Shown here one piece after another: positions 7,904 through 16,615 of a stretch of DNA of 64,000 bases (position 1 is the stretch's first letter; the number at the start of each line of letters is the position of its first letter). The stretch comes from Chelatococcus sp. (GTDB lineage: Bacteria > Pseudomonadota > Alphaproteobacteria > Rhizobiales > Beijerinckiaceae). A program made the translations under genes and the position numbers. The stretch is taken from the NCBI GenBank assembly GCA_003248805.1, contig QFQY01000034.1, forward strand, positions 1 through 64,000. The letters are read 5' to 3'. A model generated the notes under the pieces. The model was not told the origin of the DNA and searched no databases. It saw only the letters and a program-made list of their open reading frames with translations.

Positions 7904-9220
7904 ATGACCGCCGCGCCGAAGATTTCGTTCGTTTCGCTCGGGTGCCCGAAGGCCCTCGTCGATTCCGAGCGCATCATCACGTCCCTGCGCTCGGAGGGCT
8001 ATGAGCTCAGCCGCAGCCACACCGGCGCGGATCTGGTCATCGTCAACACCTGCGGCTTCCTCGACTCCGCCAAGCAGGAATCGCTCGAGGCCATCGGCTC
8101 CGCCATGGCCGAGAACGGCAAGGTCATCGTCACCGGCTGCATGGGCGCCGAACCCGAGCAGATCCGCGACGCCTTCCCGAACGTGCTCGCGATCACCGGG
8201 CCGCAGGCCTATGAGAGCGTCGTCTCCGCCGTCCACCAGGCGGTGCCGCCGCGGCACGATCCCTTCGTCGACCTCGTGCCGGACCAGGGCGTCAAGCTGA
8301 CGCCGCGCCACTACGCCTATCTCAAGATTTCAGAGGGTTGCAACAATCGCTGCACCTTCTGCATCATCCCGAAGCTGCGGGGAGACCTCGTCTCGCGGCC
8401 GATCGGCGAGGTGCTGCGCGAGGCCGAGAAACTGGTCAAGGCCGGCGTCAAGGAACTGCTGGTGATCTCGCAGGACACCAGCGCCTACGGCCTCGACATC
8501 AAATACGCTCCCTCGATGTGGCAGGATCGCGAGGTCCGCACACGCTTCTTCGAGCTCGCCCGCGAGCTCGGCCAGATGGGTGTCTGGGTCCGCATGCACT
8601 ATGTCTATCCCTACCCGCATGTGGACGAGGTCATCCCGCTGATGCAGGAAGGCCTCGTGCTGCCCTATCTGGACATCCCCTTCCAGCATGCGGCGCCCAA
8701 CGTCCTCAAGGCGATGCGCCGTCCCGCCCATCAGGACCGCACGCTCGACCGCATCCGGAAATGGCGTGACATCTGCCCGGACCTCGCCATCCGCTCGACC
8801 TTCATCGTCGGCTTCCCCGGCGAGACCGAGGAGGATGTCGACTTCCTGATCGACTGGCTGAAGGAGGCGCGGCTGGAGCGCGTCGGCTGCTTCAAATACG
8901 AGCCGGTGAAGGGCGCGCCCGCCAACGATCTCGGCCTCCCGCCGGTCCCGGAGGACGAGAAGGAGGCGCGCTGGCATCGCTTCATGAAGGCGCAGGCCGA
9001 GATCAGCACCCGGATCGTCAAGAGCCGCGTCGGCAAGCGCATTCCCGTCATCATCGACGAGGCCGGCCCCACGGTGGCGAAGGGCCGCTCCAAATGGGAT
9101 GCGCCCGAGATCGACGGCAATGTCTATGTGGCGAGCCGCAGGCCTCTGCGGCCGGGCGATATCGTGACGGTGAAGATCGAGCGTGCCGACGCCTACGATC
9201 TTCACGGCATGGCGGTCTGA
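7904..9220 (+). CDS. rimO: Ribosomal protein S12 methylthiotransferase RimO
   Basis: A 438-residue radical-SAM enzyme that methylthiolates the conserved Asp of ribosomal protein S12 (Asp88 in E. coli). The N-terminal MTTase domain starts with FVSLGCPKALVDSE, with further cysteines in NTCGFLDSA and TGCMGAEPEQI that bind the auxiliary cluster. The radical-SAM motif is C146-x3-C150-x2-C153. A C-terminal TRAM domain (residues 370-438) ends in RPGDIVTVKIERADAYDLHG. LGCPKALVDSE distinguishes RimO from the tRNA enzyme MiaB. It is monocistronic, and its 3' end overlaps a minus-strand gene by 19 bases. Confidence 0.95.
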   Translation: MTAAPKISFVSLGCPKALVDSERIITSLRSEGYELSRSHTGADLVIVNTCGFLDSAKQESLEAIGSAMAENGKVIVTGCMGAEPEQIRDAFPNVLAITGPQAYESVVSAVHQAVPPRHDPFVDLVPDQGVKLTPRHYAYLKISEGCNNRCTFCIIPKLRGDLVSRPIGEVLREAEKLVKAGVKELLVISQDTSAYGLDIKYAPSMWQDREVRTRFFELARELGQMGVWVRMHYVYPYPHVDEVIPLMQEGLVLPYLDIPFQHAAPNVLKAMRRPAHQDRTLDRIRKWRDICPDLAIRSTFIVGFPGETEEDVDFLIDWLKEARLERVGCFKYEPVKGAPANDLGLPPVPEDEKEARWHRFMKAQAEISTRIVKSRVGKRIPVIIDEAGPTVAKGRSKWDAPEIDGNVYVASRRPLRPGDIVTVKIERADAYDLHGMAV

Positions 9221-9483
9221 GCGACGCCATAGGCGCAGACCCGGCGGATTTCGCGGCCGTTGCGGTCGACGGCCGGACGGCCGTCGCCACAGGCGTTCAT
9301 CAGGGGAAGCTTGATCTCGGTATCGCGCAGTTCGGCGGCGCGGGACAGGCGCGCCTTGGCCGGCGTGGCGCCGATGGCGAGGACGCCGGCCTCGGCGGTC
9401 CTGCTCGTCTGCTGCGACAGCGCGACGGTGGCGATGGTGAGCGCGCTGAGGAGAAAACCGGCGAACTGAAAGCTGCGTGACAT
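9202..9483 (-). CDS. Small secreted protein of unknown function
   Basis: 93 residues from the ATG at 9483 (102 from an alternative ATG at 9510). The N-terminus is a clear signal peptide (MSRSFQFAGFLLSALTIATVALS). The mature part has two cysteines, in NACGDGR and RRVCAYG, that could form a periplasmic disulfide. I do not recognise the family. The shorter start is preferred because the alternative start and its purine-rich ribosome binding site lie inside a strong hairpin (9494-9527). It is convergent with rimO, overlapping it by 19 bases, and lies downstream of the unknown membrane protein at 9550-10665 on the same strand. Confidence 0.6.
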   Translation of the reverse strand: MSRSFQFAGFLLSALTIATVALSQQTSRTAEAGVLAIGATPAKARLSRAAELRDTEIKLPLMNACGDGRPAVDRNGREIRRVCAYGVAQTAMP

Positions 9484-9493
9484 CGTCGTGGTC

Positions 9494-9527
9494 CGAAGAG
9501 GGATCAGCATGCGCTGACCCCTCTTCG
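9494..9527 (-). other. Strong 15-bp inverted repeat overlapping the possible start of the small secreted protein
   Basis: CGAAGAGGGATCAGC and GCTGACCCCTCTTCG pair at 14 of 15 positions around a 4-base loop. On the minus strand the stem holds the sequence GAGGGG and the loop holds the ATG at 9510. There is no T run on either side. It could end transcription of the upstream membrane-protein gene or mask translation of the small gene. Confidence 0.55.
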
Positions 9528-9549
9528 TCGCAGGCGCGGGCTCCGCGGT

Positions 9550-10665
9550 TCACGCCACGTGCGACAATCCGCGGCCGGCCGCCGGAAGGGCTCGGGCGAA
9601 GCCCGGCAGCCGCCACCGTCTGCGCCCGAGCCACCAGCCGAAGCGCTGGGCCAGCATGGCGAGCGCGACCGCATAGCCCGCCAGCGCGAAGAGCCAGCCG
9701 ATGGCGGACAGGCTCAAGGCGCCGAGCACCAGCGCGCCCCGTCCTAGCAGCTTCAGCGTGGCGCGGAGCGTGGTGGCCTTGCCGGCGGCGAGCCGGGCGG
9801 CGCGGCCGACATCGCCGGCATCCTCCGCCACCGCGAGCACCTGCCGCACGCCACGCTGGCCGGTGCGCGAATAGAGCGTTCCGGCATCGCGGCCCAGATC
9901 GGCGAGGCGGCGCAGGCCGGCGGGCCTGACGACACCAGCCGCCGCAGCCCGCGCCGCCGCGAGGTCGAGCCGGCCGGCGGCGGACAGGCTGGCGGCGAGG
10001 GCCGGCCGGTCGAGGGACTGGGCGGCGATCCGTCCCAGGCCAGCAGCGAGCGCCGGCGACAGCGCCTTCGCCTTGCTGGCGCCCTTGATCACGCTGAGCC
10101 CTGTGCGCGCCGGCATGGCGGCGCCGAGGCTCGCCCAGGTCGCGGCGCTGAGCGCGAGCCCGGCGGCGGCCAGACCGAGGGTCACGGTGTCGGTCTCGCG
10201 CCCGTCGACCCATTTCCGACCCTCGCCGGCGAGATCGCGCAAGTCGCCGAACCCGCTGACATCGCCGAGCAGCGCGCCGGCGAACGCCTCGCCGCCCTCG
10301 CGCTCGCCGCTCCAGAACCCGTGGCCGAACGCCGCGAGACTGCGGCGCAGGTCCGGCTCCCGCGCCTGGGCGATCCGGGCGAGCTGCTCGGGCGCGACGC
10401 GCACGCCATGGTCGGCCGCGAGCGCGACGAAGCTCTCCGCCAGTTCGGAATCGCCTGCGGCGAGCGCCGCGTCGATCTCGGCGGCGACGCGCTCTTGCCC
10501 GACGCCCCTTTGCCCGACGACCTCCCCGAGACGGAGCGCCGAAAGCGCGGCAGGCTCTTCGGCCGCCGCGATCAGCCTCATCTGGTGAAGGGCCGGCGGC
10601 CCGATGAGGATGCCGGCGCAGGCGACGGCGCAGACCGTCGCCACGATACGCCCCAGGCTTCGCAT
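9550..10665 (-). CDS. Uncharacterised alanine-rich membrane protein
   Basis: 371 residues from the ATG at 10665, chosen because GGGGG lies 8 bases upstream; in-frame ATGs at 10671 and 10701 are possible. An N-terminal hydrophobic segment (VATVCAVACAGILIG) is followed by a roughly 120-residue soluble helical part, a hydrophobic stretch (LGLAAAGLALSAATWASLGAAM), a second helical region rich in Ala and Arg, and C-terminal membrane segments (GALVLGALSLSAIGWLFALAGYAVALAML) before a basic tail. I recognise no catalytic motif and cannot assign a function. Codon usage is typical of the window, supporting a real gene. Confidence 0.65.
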   Translation of the reverse strand: MRSLGRIVATVCAVACAGILIGPPALHQMRLIAAAEEPAALSALRLGEVVGQRGVGQERVAAEIDAALAAGDSELAESFVALAADHGVRVAPEQLARIAQAREPDLRRSLAAFGHGFWSGEREGGEAFAGALLGDVSGFGDLRDLAGEGRKWVDGRETDTVTLGLAAAGLALSAATWASLGAAMPARTGLSVIKGASKAKALSPALAAGLGRIAAQSLDRPALAASLSAAGRLDLAAARAAAAGVVRPAGLRRLADLGRDAGTLYSRTGQRGVRQVLAVAEDAGDVGRAARLAAGKATTLRATLKLLGRGALVLGALSLSAIGWLFALAGYAVALAMLAQRFGWWLGRRRWRLPGFARALPAAGRGLSHVA

Positions 10666-10747
10666 GGTCATCGCCCCCATGGTCGGCGGAATACCGGCCA
10701 TGGACGATCGATAGCCATGGAAAGCGGCGAGAATCCGCGAGCCGGCG

Positions 10748-11722
10748 TCAGGGGATCAGCACGGTCGAGCCGGTCGTTCCCCTGCTCTCGAGCACGCGAT
10801 GGGCCTCCGCCGCCTCGGCCAGCGGGAAGGTGGCGTTGACCGGCACCTTCACCTTGCCCGAGGAGACCGCTCCGAAGAGGTTCTCCGCCATCGCCAGCAT
10901 GGTCTCGCGCCTGGCGATATGGGTGAACAGGGTCGGCCGCGTGACGTAGAGCGATCCCTTGGACGCCAGAAGCCCGAGGTTGAAACCCTCGACCGGCCCG
11001 GAGGCATTGCCGAAGCTGGCGAGCAAGCCGAAAGGTTTCAGCGTGTCGAGCGACTTCAGGAACACGTCCTTGCCGACGCCGTCATAGACCACCTCGCAGA
11101 GGCCGCCGCCCGTGATCTCCTTGACGCGCGCGGCGAAGTCTTCCTCGCGGTAGAGAATGGTGTGGTGGGCGCCATGCTCCTTCGCGAGCTCGGCCTTCTC
11201 CTTCGAGCCGACCGTGCCGATCACCGTCGCACCGAGCGCCCTGCCCCACTGGCACAGAATGAGCCCCGTTCCGCCGGCCGCCGCATGGACGAGAATGGTG
11301 TCGCCGGGCTTCACCTTGTAGGTGCGATGGAGCAGGTACTCGGCCGTCAGGCCCTTCAGCATCATGCCGGCGGCGGTCTCGAACGAAACGCTCTCCGGCA
11401 GCGGCACGGCGGAATTCACGGCCACGACACGCTGCTCGGCATAGGACCCCAGCGTCGCGACATAGGCGACACGGTCGCCCGGCTTGAAGGCATCGACATT
11501 CGGGCCGCAGGAGAGGACCTCGCCGGCCGCCTCGTTGCCGAGCACGAAGGGAATCTGCGGCGCCGGATAAAGCCCCGTACGGAAATAGGTGTCGATGAAG
11601 TTCAGCCCGATCGCCCGGTTGCGCACGAGGATCTCGCCCGGCCCCGGCGCGGGAACCGTGATCTCCTCGTAGCGCAGTACCTCCGGCCCGCCTGTCTCGT
11701 GAACGCGTATCGCCTTGACCAT
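10748..11722 (-). CDS. qorA: NADPH:quinone oxidoreductase, QOR family
   Basis: A 324-residue zinc-independent medium-chain dehydrogenase/reductase. It shows the N-terminal GroES-like domain (VRNRAIGLNFIDTYFRTGLYP), the hinge GNEAAGEV, and the nucleotide-binding HAAAGGTGLILCQWGRALGA, typical of one-electron quinone reductases of the QOR/zeta-crystallin type. Zinc-ligand cysteines of alcohol dehydrogenases are absent. The length is normal. The gene is divergent from the UbiH-family gene at 11853, with about 130 bp shared; this is suggestive but not proof of a common quinone role. Confidence 0.88.
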   Translation of the reverse strand: MVKAIRVHETGGPEVLRYEEITVPAPGPGEILVRNRAIGLNFIDTYFRTGLYPAPQIPFVLGNEAAGEVLSCGPNVDAFKPGDRVAYVATLGSYAEQRVVAVNSAVPLPESVSFETAAGMMLKGLTAEYLLHRTYKVKPGDTILVHAAAGGTGLILCQWGRALGATVIGTVGSKEKAELAKEHGAHHTILYREEDFAARVKEITGGGLCEVVYDGVGKDVFLKSLDTLKPFGLLASFGNASGPVEGFNLGLLASKGSLYVTRPTLFTHIARRETMLAMAENLFGAVSSGKVKVPVNATFPLAEAAEAHRVLESRGTTGSTVLIP

Positions 11723-11852
11723 GCGGTCTTCCTCCCTGGATCAGGCGCCGACAATACGGACTCGCTTGCGGCGGATGCAACGGCCGGGCGCGCTCCCCCC
11801 TGCGACGCCCAGGACAATGGCCAAGCAGCCCGCCATGCGCTAGCCAGATGCC

Positions 11853-13025
11853 ATGACAGCCGACGACGATACGACGACCGACATCGCCATCGTGGGAGGT
11901 GGGGCCGTCGGGCTCGCCGCCGCGCTGGCCCTGGCGCAGGATGGACGGCAGGTCACGCTGATCGGCCCACCGCCCGCGCCGAATGACGGCCGCACCGTCG
12001 CCCTGCTCGGCGGCTCCTGGACGCAGCTCACCGAGCTCGGCCTCGGCGACGAACTCCTCGACAAATCCGCCCCCCTTGCGGTGATGCGGCTGGTCGACGA
12101 CAGCGGCAGCCTCTTTCGCCAGCCTCCCGTCGAGTTCCGGGCCTCCGAGATCGGGCGCGACGCCTTCGGCTGGAACATCCGCAACGACGACCTGACCGCG
12201 CTTCTGGCCGAGCGCGCCGCCGGCATGGACACGTTGCGCATCGTCACGGGCACCGTTCACGACATCAGCCCGGACCCCAGCCAGGTCGCGCTGGAGGGCG
12301 AGGGCTTCGCACCCTTGCGCGCCCGCCTCGTCATCGGAGCGGATGGCCGCCGCTCGCGCGTGCGCGCCGCAGCGGGGATCGAAGCCCGCGAATGGCGCTA
12401 TCCGCAGGTCGCGCTGACCGCGATCCTCGCCCATTCCCGCGATCACCGCGAAACCTCGACGGAGTTCCACACCCGCTCCGGCCCCTGCACGCTCGTGCCG
12501 CTGCCCGGGCGCTTCTCCTCGCTCGTCTGGCTGCTCGATCCCGAGGAGGCCGAGCAGATCGGCGCCCTCGACGACGCGGCCTTCGCAAGGCGGCTCGAAC
12601 GGCAGGTCCATTCCCTGCTGGGCACGATGAAGGTCGTCGGCACGCGCGGGCGCATCCCGATGGGCGGGCTCTCCGTCGACCGCTTCGGCGCCGGCAGGAT
12701 GATGCTCGCCGGCGAAGCGGCGCATGTCTTTCCGCCGATCGGCGCGCAAGGGCTCAATCTCGGCCTGCGCGACGTCGCGGCCCTGCGCGAGGCGCTCGCC
12801 GGCGCGGCGGATCCCGGCGCCGAATCGGTGATCGCGGCCTATGACCGCGCGAGACGCACCGATGTGCGCCTGCGGACCGGTGCCGTGGACGTGCTGAACC
12901 GCACCCTGCTCACCGACATGCTGCCGGCCGACCTGCTGCGCGGTGCCGGCCTGCTCGCATTGTCGCGCATCGGCCCGCTGCGGCGTTTCGCGATGCGTCA
13001 GGGCCTCGGCGGCAGGGCCGCCTGA
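11853..13025 (+). CDS. UbiH/UbiF/COQ6-family FAD-dependent hydroxylase (ubiquinone biosynthesis)
   Basis: A 390-residue flavoprotein monooxygenase. The N-terminal dinucleotide-binding motif is IVGGGAVGLAAALALA, the DG motif is VIGADGRRSRVRAA, and the second FAD motif is MLAGEAAHVFPPIGAQGLNLGLRD, where PIGAQGLNLG marks the ubiquinone-hydroxylase subfamily. AGEAAH stands where AGDAAH is usual. Alphaproteobacteria often use one broad-specificity member (UbiL) for several ring positions; which position applies here cannot be read from sequence. The 3' end overlaps the convergent CaiB-family gene by 28 bases. Confidence 0.87.
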   Translation: MTADDDTTTDIAIVGGGAVGLAAALALAQDGRQVTLIGPPPAPNDGRTVALLGGSWTQLTELGLGDELLDKSAPLAVMRLVDDSGSLFRQPPVEFRASEIGRDAFGWNIRNDDLTALLAERAAGMDTLRIVTGTVHDISPDPSQVALEGEGFAPLRARLVIGADGRRSRVRAAAGIEAREWRYPQVALTAILAHSRDHRETSTEFHTRSGPCTLVPLPGRFSSLVWLLDPEEAEQIGALDDAAFARRLERQVHSLLGTMKVVGTRGRIPMGGLSVDRFGAGRMMLAGEAAHVFPPIGAQGLNLGLRDVAALREALAGAADPGAESVIAAYDRARRTDVRLRTGAVDVLNRTLLTDMLPADLLRGAGLLALSRIGPLRRFAMRQGLGGRAA

Positions 13026-14137
13026 TCCAGCAGCGCCGCGCTGTCGGCGCCGCTCGCCGCGACCCGCCGCAGGCCGCCCGCATCGACCCGCAGGATCGGC
13101 GCCAGCGGCAAGGGCGTCGAGACGAGGCGGCGCCCGCCCGGTTCCTCGGCCTGGACATCCAGCAGGCCGCGCGACGTGAAGTGCGGATCGGCCAGCGCCT
13201 CTTCCAGCGTCCGCACCACGGTGCAGCAGCAGTCCAGCGGCTCCAGCCGCTCGCGCCAGTGCTCCGCCGCCGCCGCCGCGATCGTCGCCACGACGGCCTC
13301 GCGGGTCGCCTCGGGCGCGCGGCGGTCGTCGCGCAGGGCGGCATCCAGCGCGATCGCCTCGCAGAACGCCTCCCAGAATTTCGGTTCGAGCGCTGCGACC
13401 GCGAGGAACCAGCCATCGGCGGTCTCGTAGAGGCCGTAACGTGGGCTGGCCCCGGTCAGGACGCCCTCGCCTCCTTCCGGAAAGGAGCCCGTCGCCTGCC
13501 CCTGGGCGAGGCCGTACCAGGCGAAGGTCGTCATCGCATCGGCCATCGCGATATCGAGATGGCAGCCCTGCCCCGTGCGGTCCCGCCTGCGCAGCGCCAG
13601 CAGGATGTTGATCACGGCCGGCAGCGTGCCGCCGCCGATATCCGCCACCAGTGCCGGCGGCAGAGGGGCCGGCGCGCCGCGCTTCAGCGACTGGCCCAGC
13701 AGCCCGCCGAGCGCCTGGTAGTTGAGATCGTGCCCGGCCTCGCCCGCGCGCGGGCCATGCTGGCCATAGCCCGTGATCGAACAGTAGATCAGGCGCGGAT
13801 TGATGCGGACGAGATCGTCGTAGCCCAGCCCGAGCCGCGCCATCACGCCCGGCCGGAACTGTTCGACCAGGATGTCGGCCGCCCGGATCAGCGGCGTCAG
13901 CCGCTCGACCGCGTCGGGCGCCTTCAGGTCGATCTCGACGCTCTCCTTGCCGCCGTTGAGCGCGGCGAAAGGCGCCGAGATCTGGCCGAATCGCGGCGGG
14001 AAGCCGCGCATGTCCTCGCCGCCGGGCCGCTCCACCTTGATCACCCGCGCCCCGGCCTCGGCCAGGAAGAGGCTGGCCAGCGGCCCCGGCAGCAGCGTCG
14101 AGAAGTCCAGGACGGTGAGATCGTCCAGCGGCGACAT
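12998..14137 (-). CDS. CaiB/BaiF CoA-transferase family protein, alpha-methylacyl-CoA-racemase-like
   Basis: A 379-residue family III CoA-transferase-fold protein. The N-terminus reads LTVLDFSTLLPGPLASLFLAEAGARVIKVERP, followed by EQFRPGVMARLGLGYDDL, YCSITGYGQHGPRAGEAGHDLNYQALGG and the C-terminal HFTSRGLL. GHDLNY, with its conserved Asp, is the pattern of alpha-methylacyl-CoA racemases rather than formyl-CoA transferases, so epimerisation of 2-methylacyl-CoA esters is the better guess. ATG 14137 gives the canonical start. The AEC transporter ends 15 bases upstream on the same strand, suggesting a two-gene operon. Confidence 0.85.
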   Translation of the reverse strand: MSPLDDLTVLDFSTLLPGPLASLFLAEAGARVIKVERPGGEDMRGFPPRFGQISAPFAALNGGKESVEIDLKAPDAVERLTPLIRAADILVEQFRPGVMARLGLGYDDLVRINPRLIYCSITGYGQHGPRAGEAGHDLNYQALGGLLGQSLKRGAPAPLPPALVADIGGGTLPAVINILLALRRRDRTGQGCHLDIAMADAMTTFAWYGLAQGQATGSFPEGGEGVLTGASPRYGLYETADGWFLAVAALEPKFWEAFCEAIALDAALRDDRRAPEATREAVVATIAAAAAEHWRERLEPLDCCCTVVRTLEEALADPHFTSRGLLDVQAEEPGGRRLVSTPLPLAPILRVDAGGLRRVAASGADSAALLDQAALPPRP

Positions 14138-14151
14138 CGCGGCCTCCGGCC

Positions 14152-15123
14152 TCAGGGGAACAGGTCGGCGACCATCCTGCCCGTCTTGATGAGCCACAGG
14201 AAGCCCGTCAGCGTCACCATCGAGACGATGGTTCCGACCAGGATGCAGGCCGAGGCGCGCTCGATGCCGATGCGGTATTGCGTGGCGATGACGAAGATGT
14301 TGAGGGCCGGCGGCAGCGCCGCCATCACCACCGCCGTATAGATCCAGGCATCCGGAACGCCGCCGAGCAGCGAGAGCAGGACCCAGACGATCAGCGGGTG
14401 CAGCACGAGCTTGATCAGCACGAGCGCGGGGACCTCGGGAGGCATCGTCTTCATCGGCCTCAGCGCCACGGTGACGCCGAGCAGGAACAGCGCGACGGGG
14501 GCCGCGGCCTGGGCGAGCCAGAGCGTCATCTTGTCCAGCGCCTCCGGGAGCTGGAGCTTGAGGAAGGCGGCGGCGACGCCGAGCAGCGTCGCGACGTTGA
14601 ACGGATGCGTCAGCACCTGCCGCGCGACCTGGAACGCGGTGGCGCCGAGACCGCGGCGGCTGCCGCCCGTGAGCGCCATCAGGAACGGCACCAGCGAGAA
14701 GATCAGCACGCTGTCGAAGGTGAAGATCAGCACCACCGGCGCCGCCGCCTCGGGGCCGAGCGCCGCGAGCACCAGCGGCGGGCCCATATAGCCGACATTG
14801 GAGTAGGAGCCGGCGACCGCCTGCATCACCGCCTGCGGCGTATCGCCCTTCGCATGCCGCAGCCCGACCGCGAAGGAGAGCGCGAAGGCGCAGAACGTCG
14901 CCAGCACCGTGCCGAGGATGAAGCGCGGATTGGCCAGCTCGCTCAGCGGCTTGTCGGCGATCAGCCGGTAGAACAGCGGCGGCAGCGCGACATAGATCAG
15001 GAAGAATTGAAGCCAGACCAGCCCGCTCTCCGGCAGCCCCTTGTACCGGCCGATGACGAAGCCGAGCAGGATCAGGCCGAAAAAGGGGACGACGAGGTTG
15101 AGGATGCTGGCGAGATCGGCCAT
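14152..15123 (-). CDS. AEC family (auxin efflux carrier/malonate-type) transporter
   Basis: A 323-residue integral membrane protein with about ten hydrophobic segments arranged as two similar halves, as in the AEC/MdcF family of small carboxylate transporters. The first helix is LNLVVPFFGLILLGFVIG; GSYSNVGYMGPPL carries the conserved Asn-x-Gly of helix 4, and the C-terminal half begins near LFLLGVTVALRPM. The ATG at 15123 has GGAG just upstream; a longer start at 15186 would add a charged tail atypical of the family. It probably forms an operon with the CoA-transferase-family gene. The substrate is unknown, an organic acid being the natural guess. Confidence 0.85.
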   Translation of the reverse strand: MADLASILNLVVPFFGLILLGFVIGRYKGLPESGLVWLQFFLIYVALPPLFYRLIADKPLSELANPRFILGTVLATFCAFALSFAVGLRHAKGDTPQAVMQAVAGSYSNVGYMGPPLVLAALGPEAAAPVVLIFTFDSVLIFSLVPFLMALTGGSRRGLGATAFQVARQVLTHPFNVATLLGVAAAFLKLQLPEALDKMTLWLAQAAAPVALFLLGVTVALRPMKTMPPEVPALVLIKLVLHPLIVWVLLSLLGGVPDAWIYTAVVMAALPPALNIFVIATQYRIGIERASACILVGTIVSMVTLTGFLWLIKTGRMVADLFP

Positions 15124-15446
15124 GGGCTCCGTCCGTCGGGAGGCGGTGACGCCCCGCGGCGCCCGCGTCCGCACGACGTCGCGCATCCGCTGCGGCGCGC
15201 CCTCTTGCCTCTAGCCGCTGCGGCGCGCCGAGCAAGGCCGTTTCCGCCGTGCCGCTCGGCACGGGACGCGGGATAAGGATTTTAAGCCCAGGAACCATTA
15301 CCTACAGACCGGGCTAGGCAAAGCGTCCTAGGAATCCCGTCCATCGACATCTGCGCCACCTAAGGACGAATGGACGGGTCCGGGGCGCTCCGGCAGGATC
15401 GCCGCGCCGCAGCCAGGATCGCTGCATCGCAGCATGGAGCCGCCGG
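15124..15446. other. Intergenic region between divergent AEC transporter and lyase genes
   Basis: 323 bases with no credible gene on either strand. It holds a 15-bp perfect direct repeat, CCGCTGCGGCGCGCC, at 15187-15201 and 15215-15229 (28-bp period), then an AT-richer stretch around 15269-15300 (GGATAAGGATTTTAAGCC) that is the likeliest promoter region for the lyase gene. Confidence 0.4.
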
Positions 15447-16496
15447 ATGACCACCAAGACACCGCGCCAGTTCTTCCGCCCGCTGGCGCTCGGCGCCCCG
15501 GAGCCGCTGCGCGAGCTGGAGCCGCGGCTCGAACGCATGATCCATTTCGTGCCGCCGCATCTGGAGAAGGTTCGCGCCAAGGTCGGCGACCTCGCCGGGC
15601 AGGTCGATATCGTGCTCGGCAATCTCGAGGACGCCATTCCCGTCGATGCCAAGCAGGCGGCTCGCGAAGGCTTCATCGCCATGGGCAAGGCGGTCGACTT
15701 CGGCAGGACGGGCCTGTGGACGCGCCTCAACGCGCTGAATTCGCCCTGGTTCCTCGACGATATCACCGCGATCATGGCCGAGATCGGCGGCAAGCTCGAC
15801 GTCGTGATGATCCCCAAGGTCGAGGGGCCATGGGACATCCACTATGTCGACCAGTTGCTGGCCCAGCTCGAGGCGCGCCACCAGCTGCGCAAGCCGATCC
15901 TCGTCCACGCCATTCTTGAGACAGCCGAAGGCGTGAAGAACGTCGAGGCCATCGCCACCGCCTCCCCCCGCATGCACGGCATGAGCCTCGGCCCGGCCGA
16001 TCTGGCGGCCTCCCGCGCGATGAAGACGACGCGCGTCGGCGGCGGCCACCCGGACTACAAGGTGATCGCGGATCCCTCGCCCGAGGGCGGACCGCGCGCC
16101 GTCGCTCAGCAGGATCTCTGGCACTACACCCTCGCCAAGATGGTCGATGCCTGCGCGGCTGCGGGGATCAAGCCCTTCTACGGGCCGTTCGGCGACTTCG
16201 CCGACAACGAGGCCTGCGAGGCGCAGTTCCGCAACGCCTTCCTGCTCGGCTGCGCCGGCGCCTGGACGCTGCACCCCTCCCAGATCGCCATCGCCAAGCG
16301 GGTCTTCAGCCCCGATCCCGCCGAGGTCGGCTTCGCCCGTCGCATCCTGGAAGCGATGCCGGACGGCTCCGGCGCGGTGATGATCGACGGCAAGATGCAG
16401 GACGACGCCACCTGGAAGCAGGCCAAGGTCATCGTCGACCTCGCCCGGCAGGTGGCGGAACGCGATCCCGATCTCGCCGCGCGCTACGGAATGTGA
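15447..16496 (+). CDS. HpcH/HpaI-fold CoA ester lyase, malyl-CoA lyase-like
   Basis: A 349-residue TIM-barrel lyase of the citrate lyase beta/malyl-CoA lyase family. Metal-binding acidic residues lie in HAILETAEGVKNVEAIA and MSLGPADLAAS; LGNLEDAIP, VMIPKVEGPWDI, GPFGDFADNEAC and WTLHPSQIAIAKRVFSP closely follow the Mcl1/MclA pattern. Relatives cleave malyl-CoA or beta-methylmalyl-CoA to acetyl- or propionyl-CoA and glyoxylate. The N-terminus (RQFFRPLALGAPEPLRELE) is longer than in Rhodobacter Mcl1, so this is a related subgroup whose exact substrate is unproven. Its neighbours, a racemase-like protein and an organic-acid transporter, are consistent with branched or dicarboxylic CoA metabolism. 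Confidence 0.85.
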   Translation: MTTKTPRQFFRPLALGAPEPLRELEPRLERMIHFVPPHLEKVRAKVGDLAGQVDIVLGNLEDAIPVDAKQAAREGFIAMGKAVDFGRTGLWTRLNALNSPWFLDDITAIMAEIGGKLDVVMIPKVEGPWDIHYVDQLLAQLEARHQLRKPILVHAILETAEGVKNVEAIATASPRMHGMSLGPADLAASRAMKTTRVGGGHPDYKVIADPSPEGGPRAVAQQDLWHYTLAKMVDACAAAGIKPFYGPFGDFADNEACEAQFRNAFLLGCAGAWTLHPSQIAIAKRVFSPDPAEVGFARRILEAMPDGSGAVMIDGKMQDDATWKQAKVIVDLARQVAERDPDLAARYGM

Positions 16497-16615
16497 ACGG
16501 GGACGTCGCCCGGAGCGTTGATTTTGACGCATTTGCGACGCAATGCTCACGCAAGGGCGGCTAAACTAGAACCGGCATGGCACCGTGCCGGTGCGAACGG
16601 GGATTGTTTTCCGGC

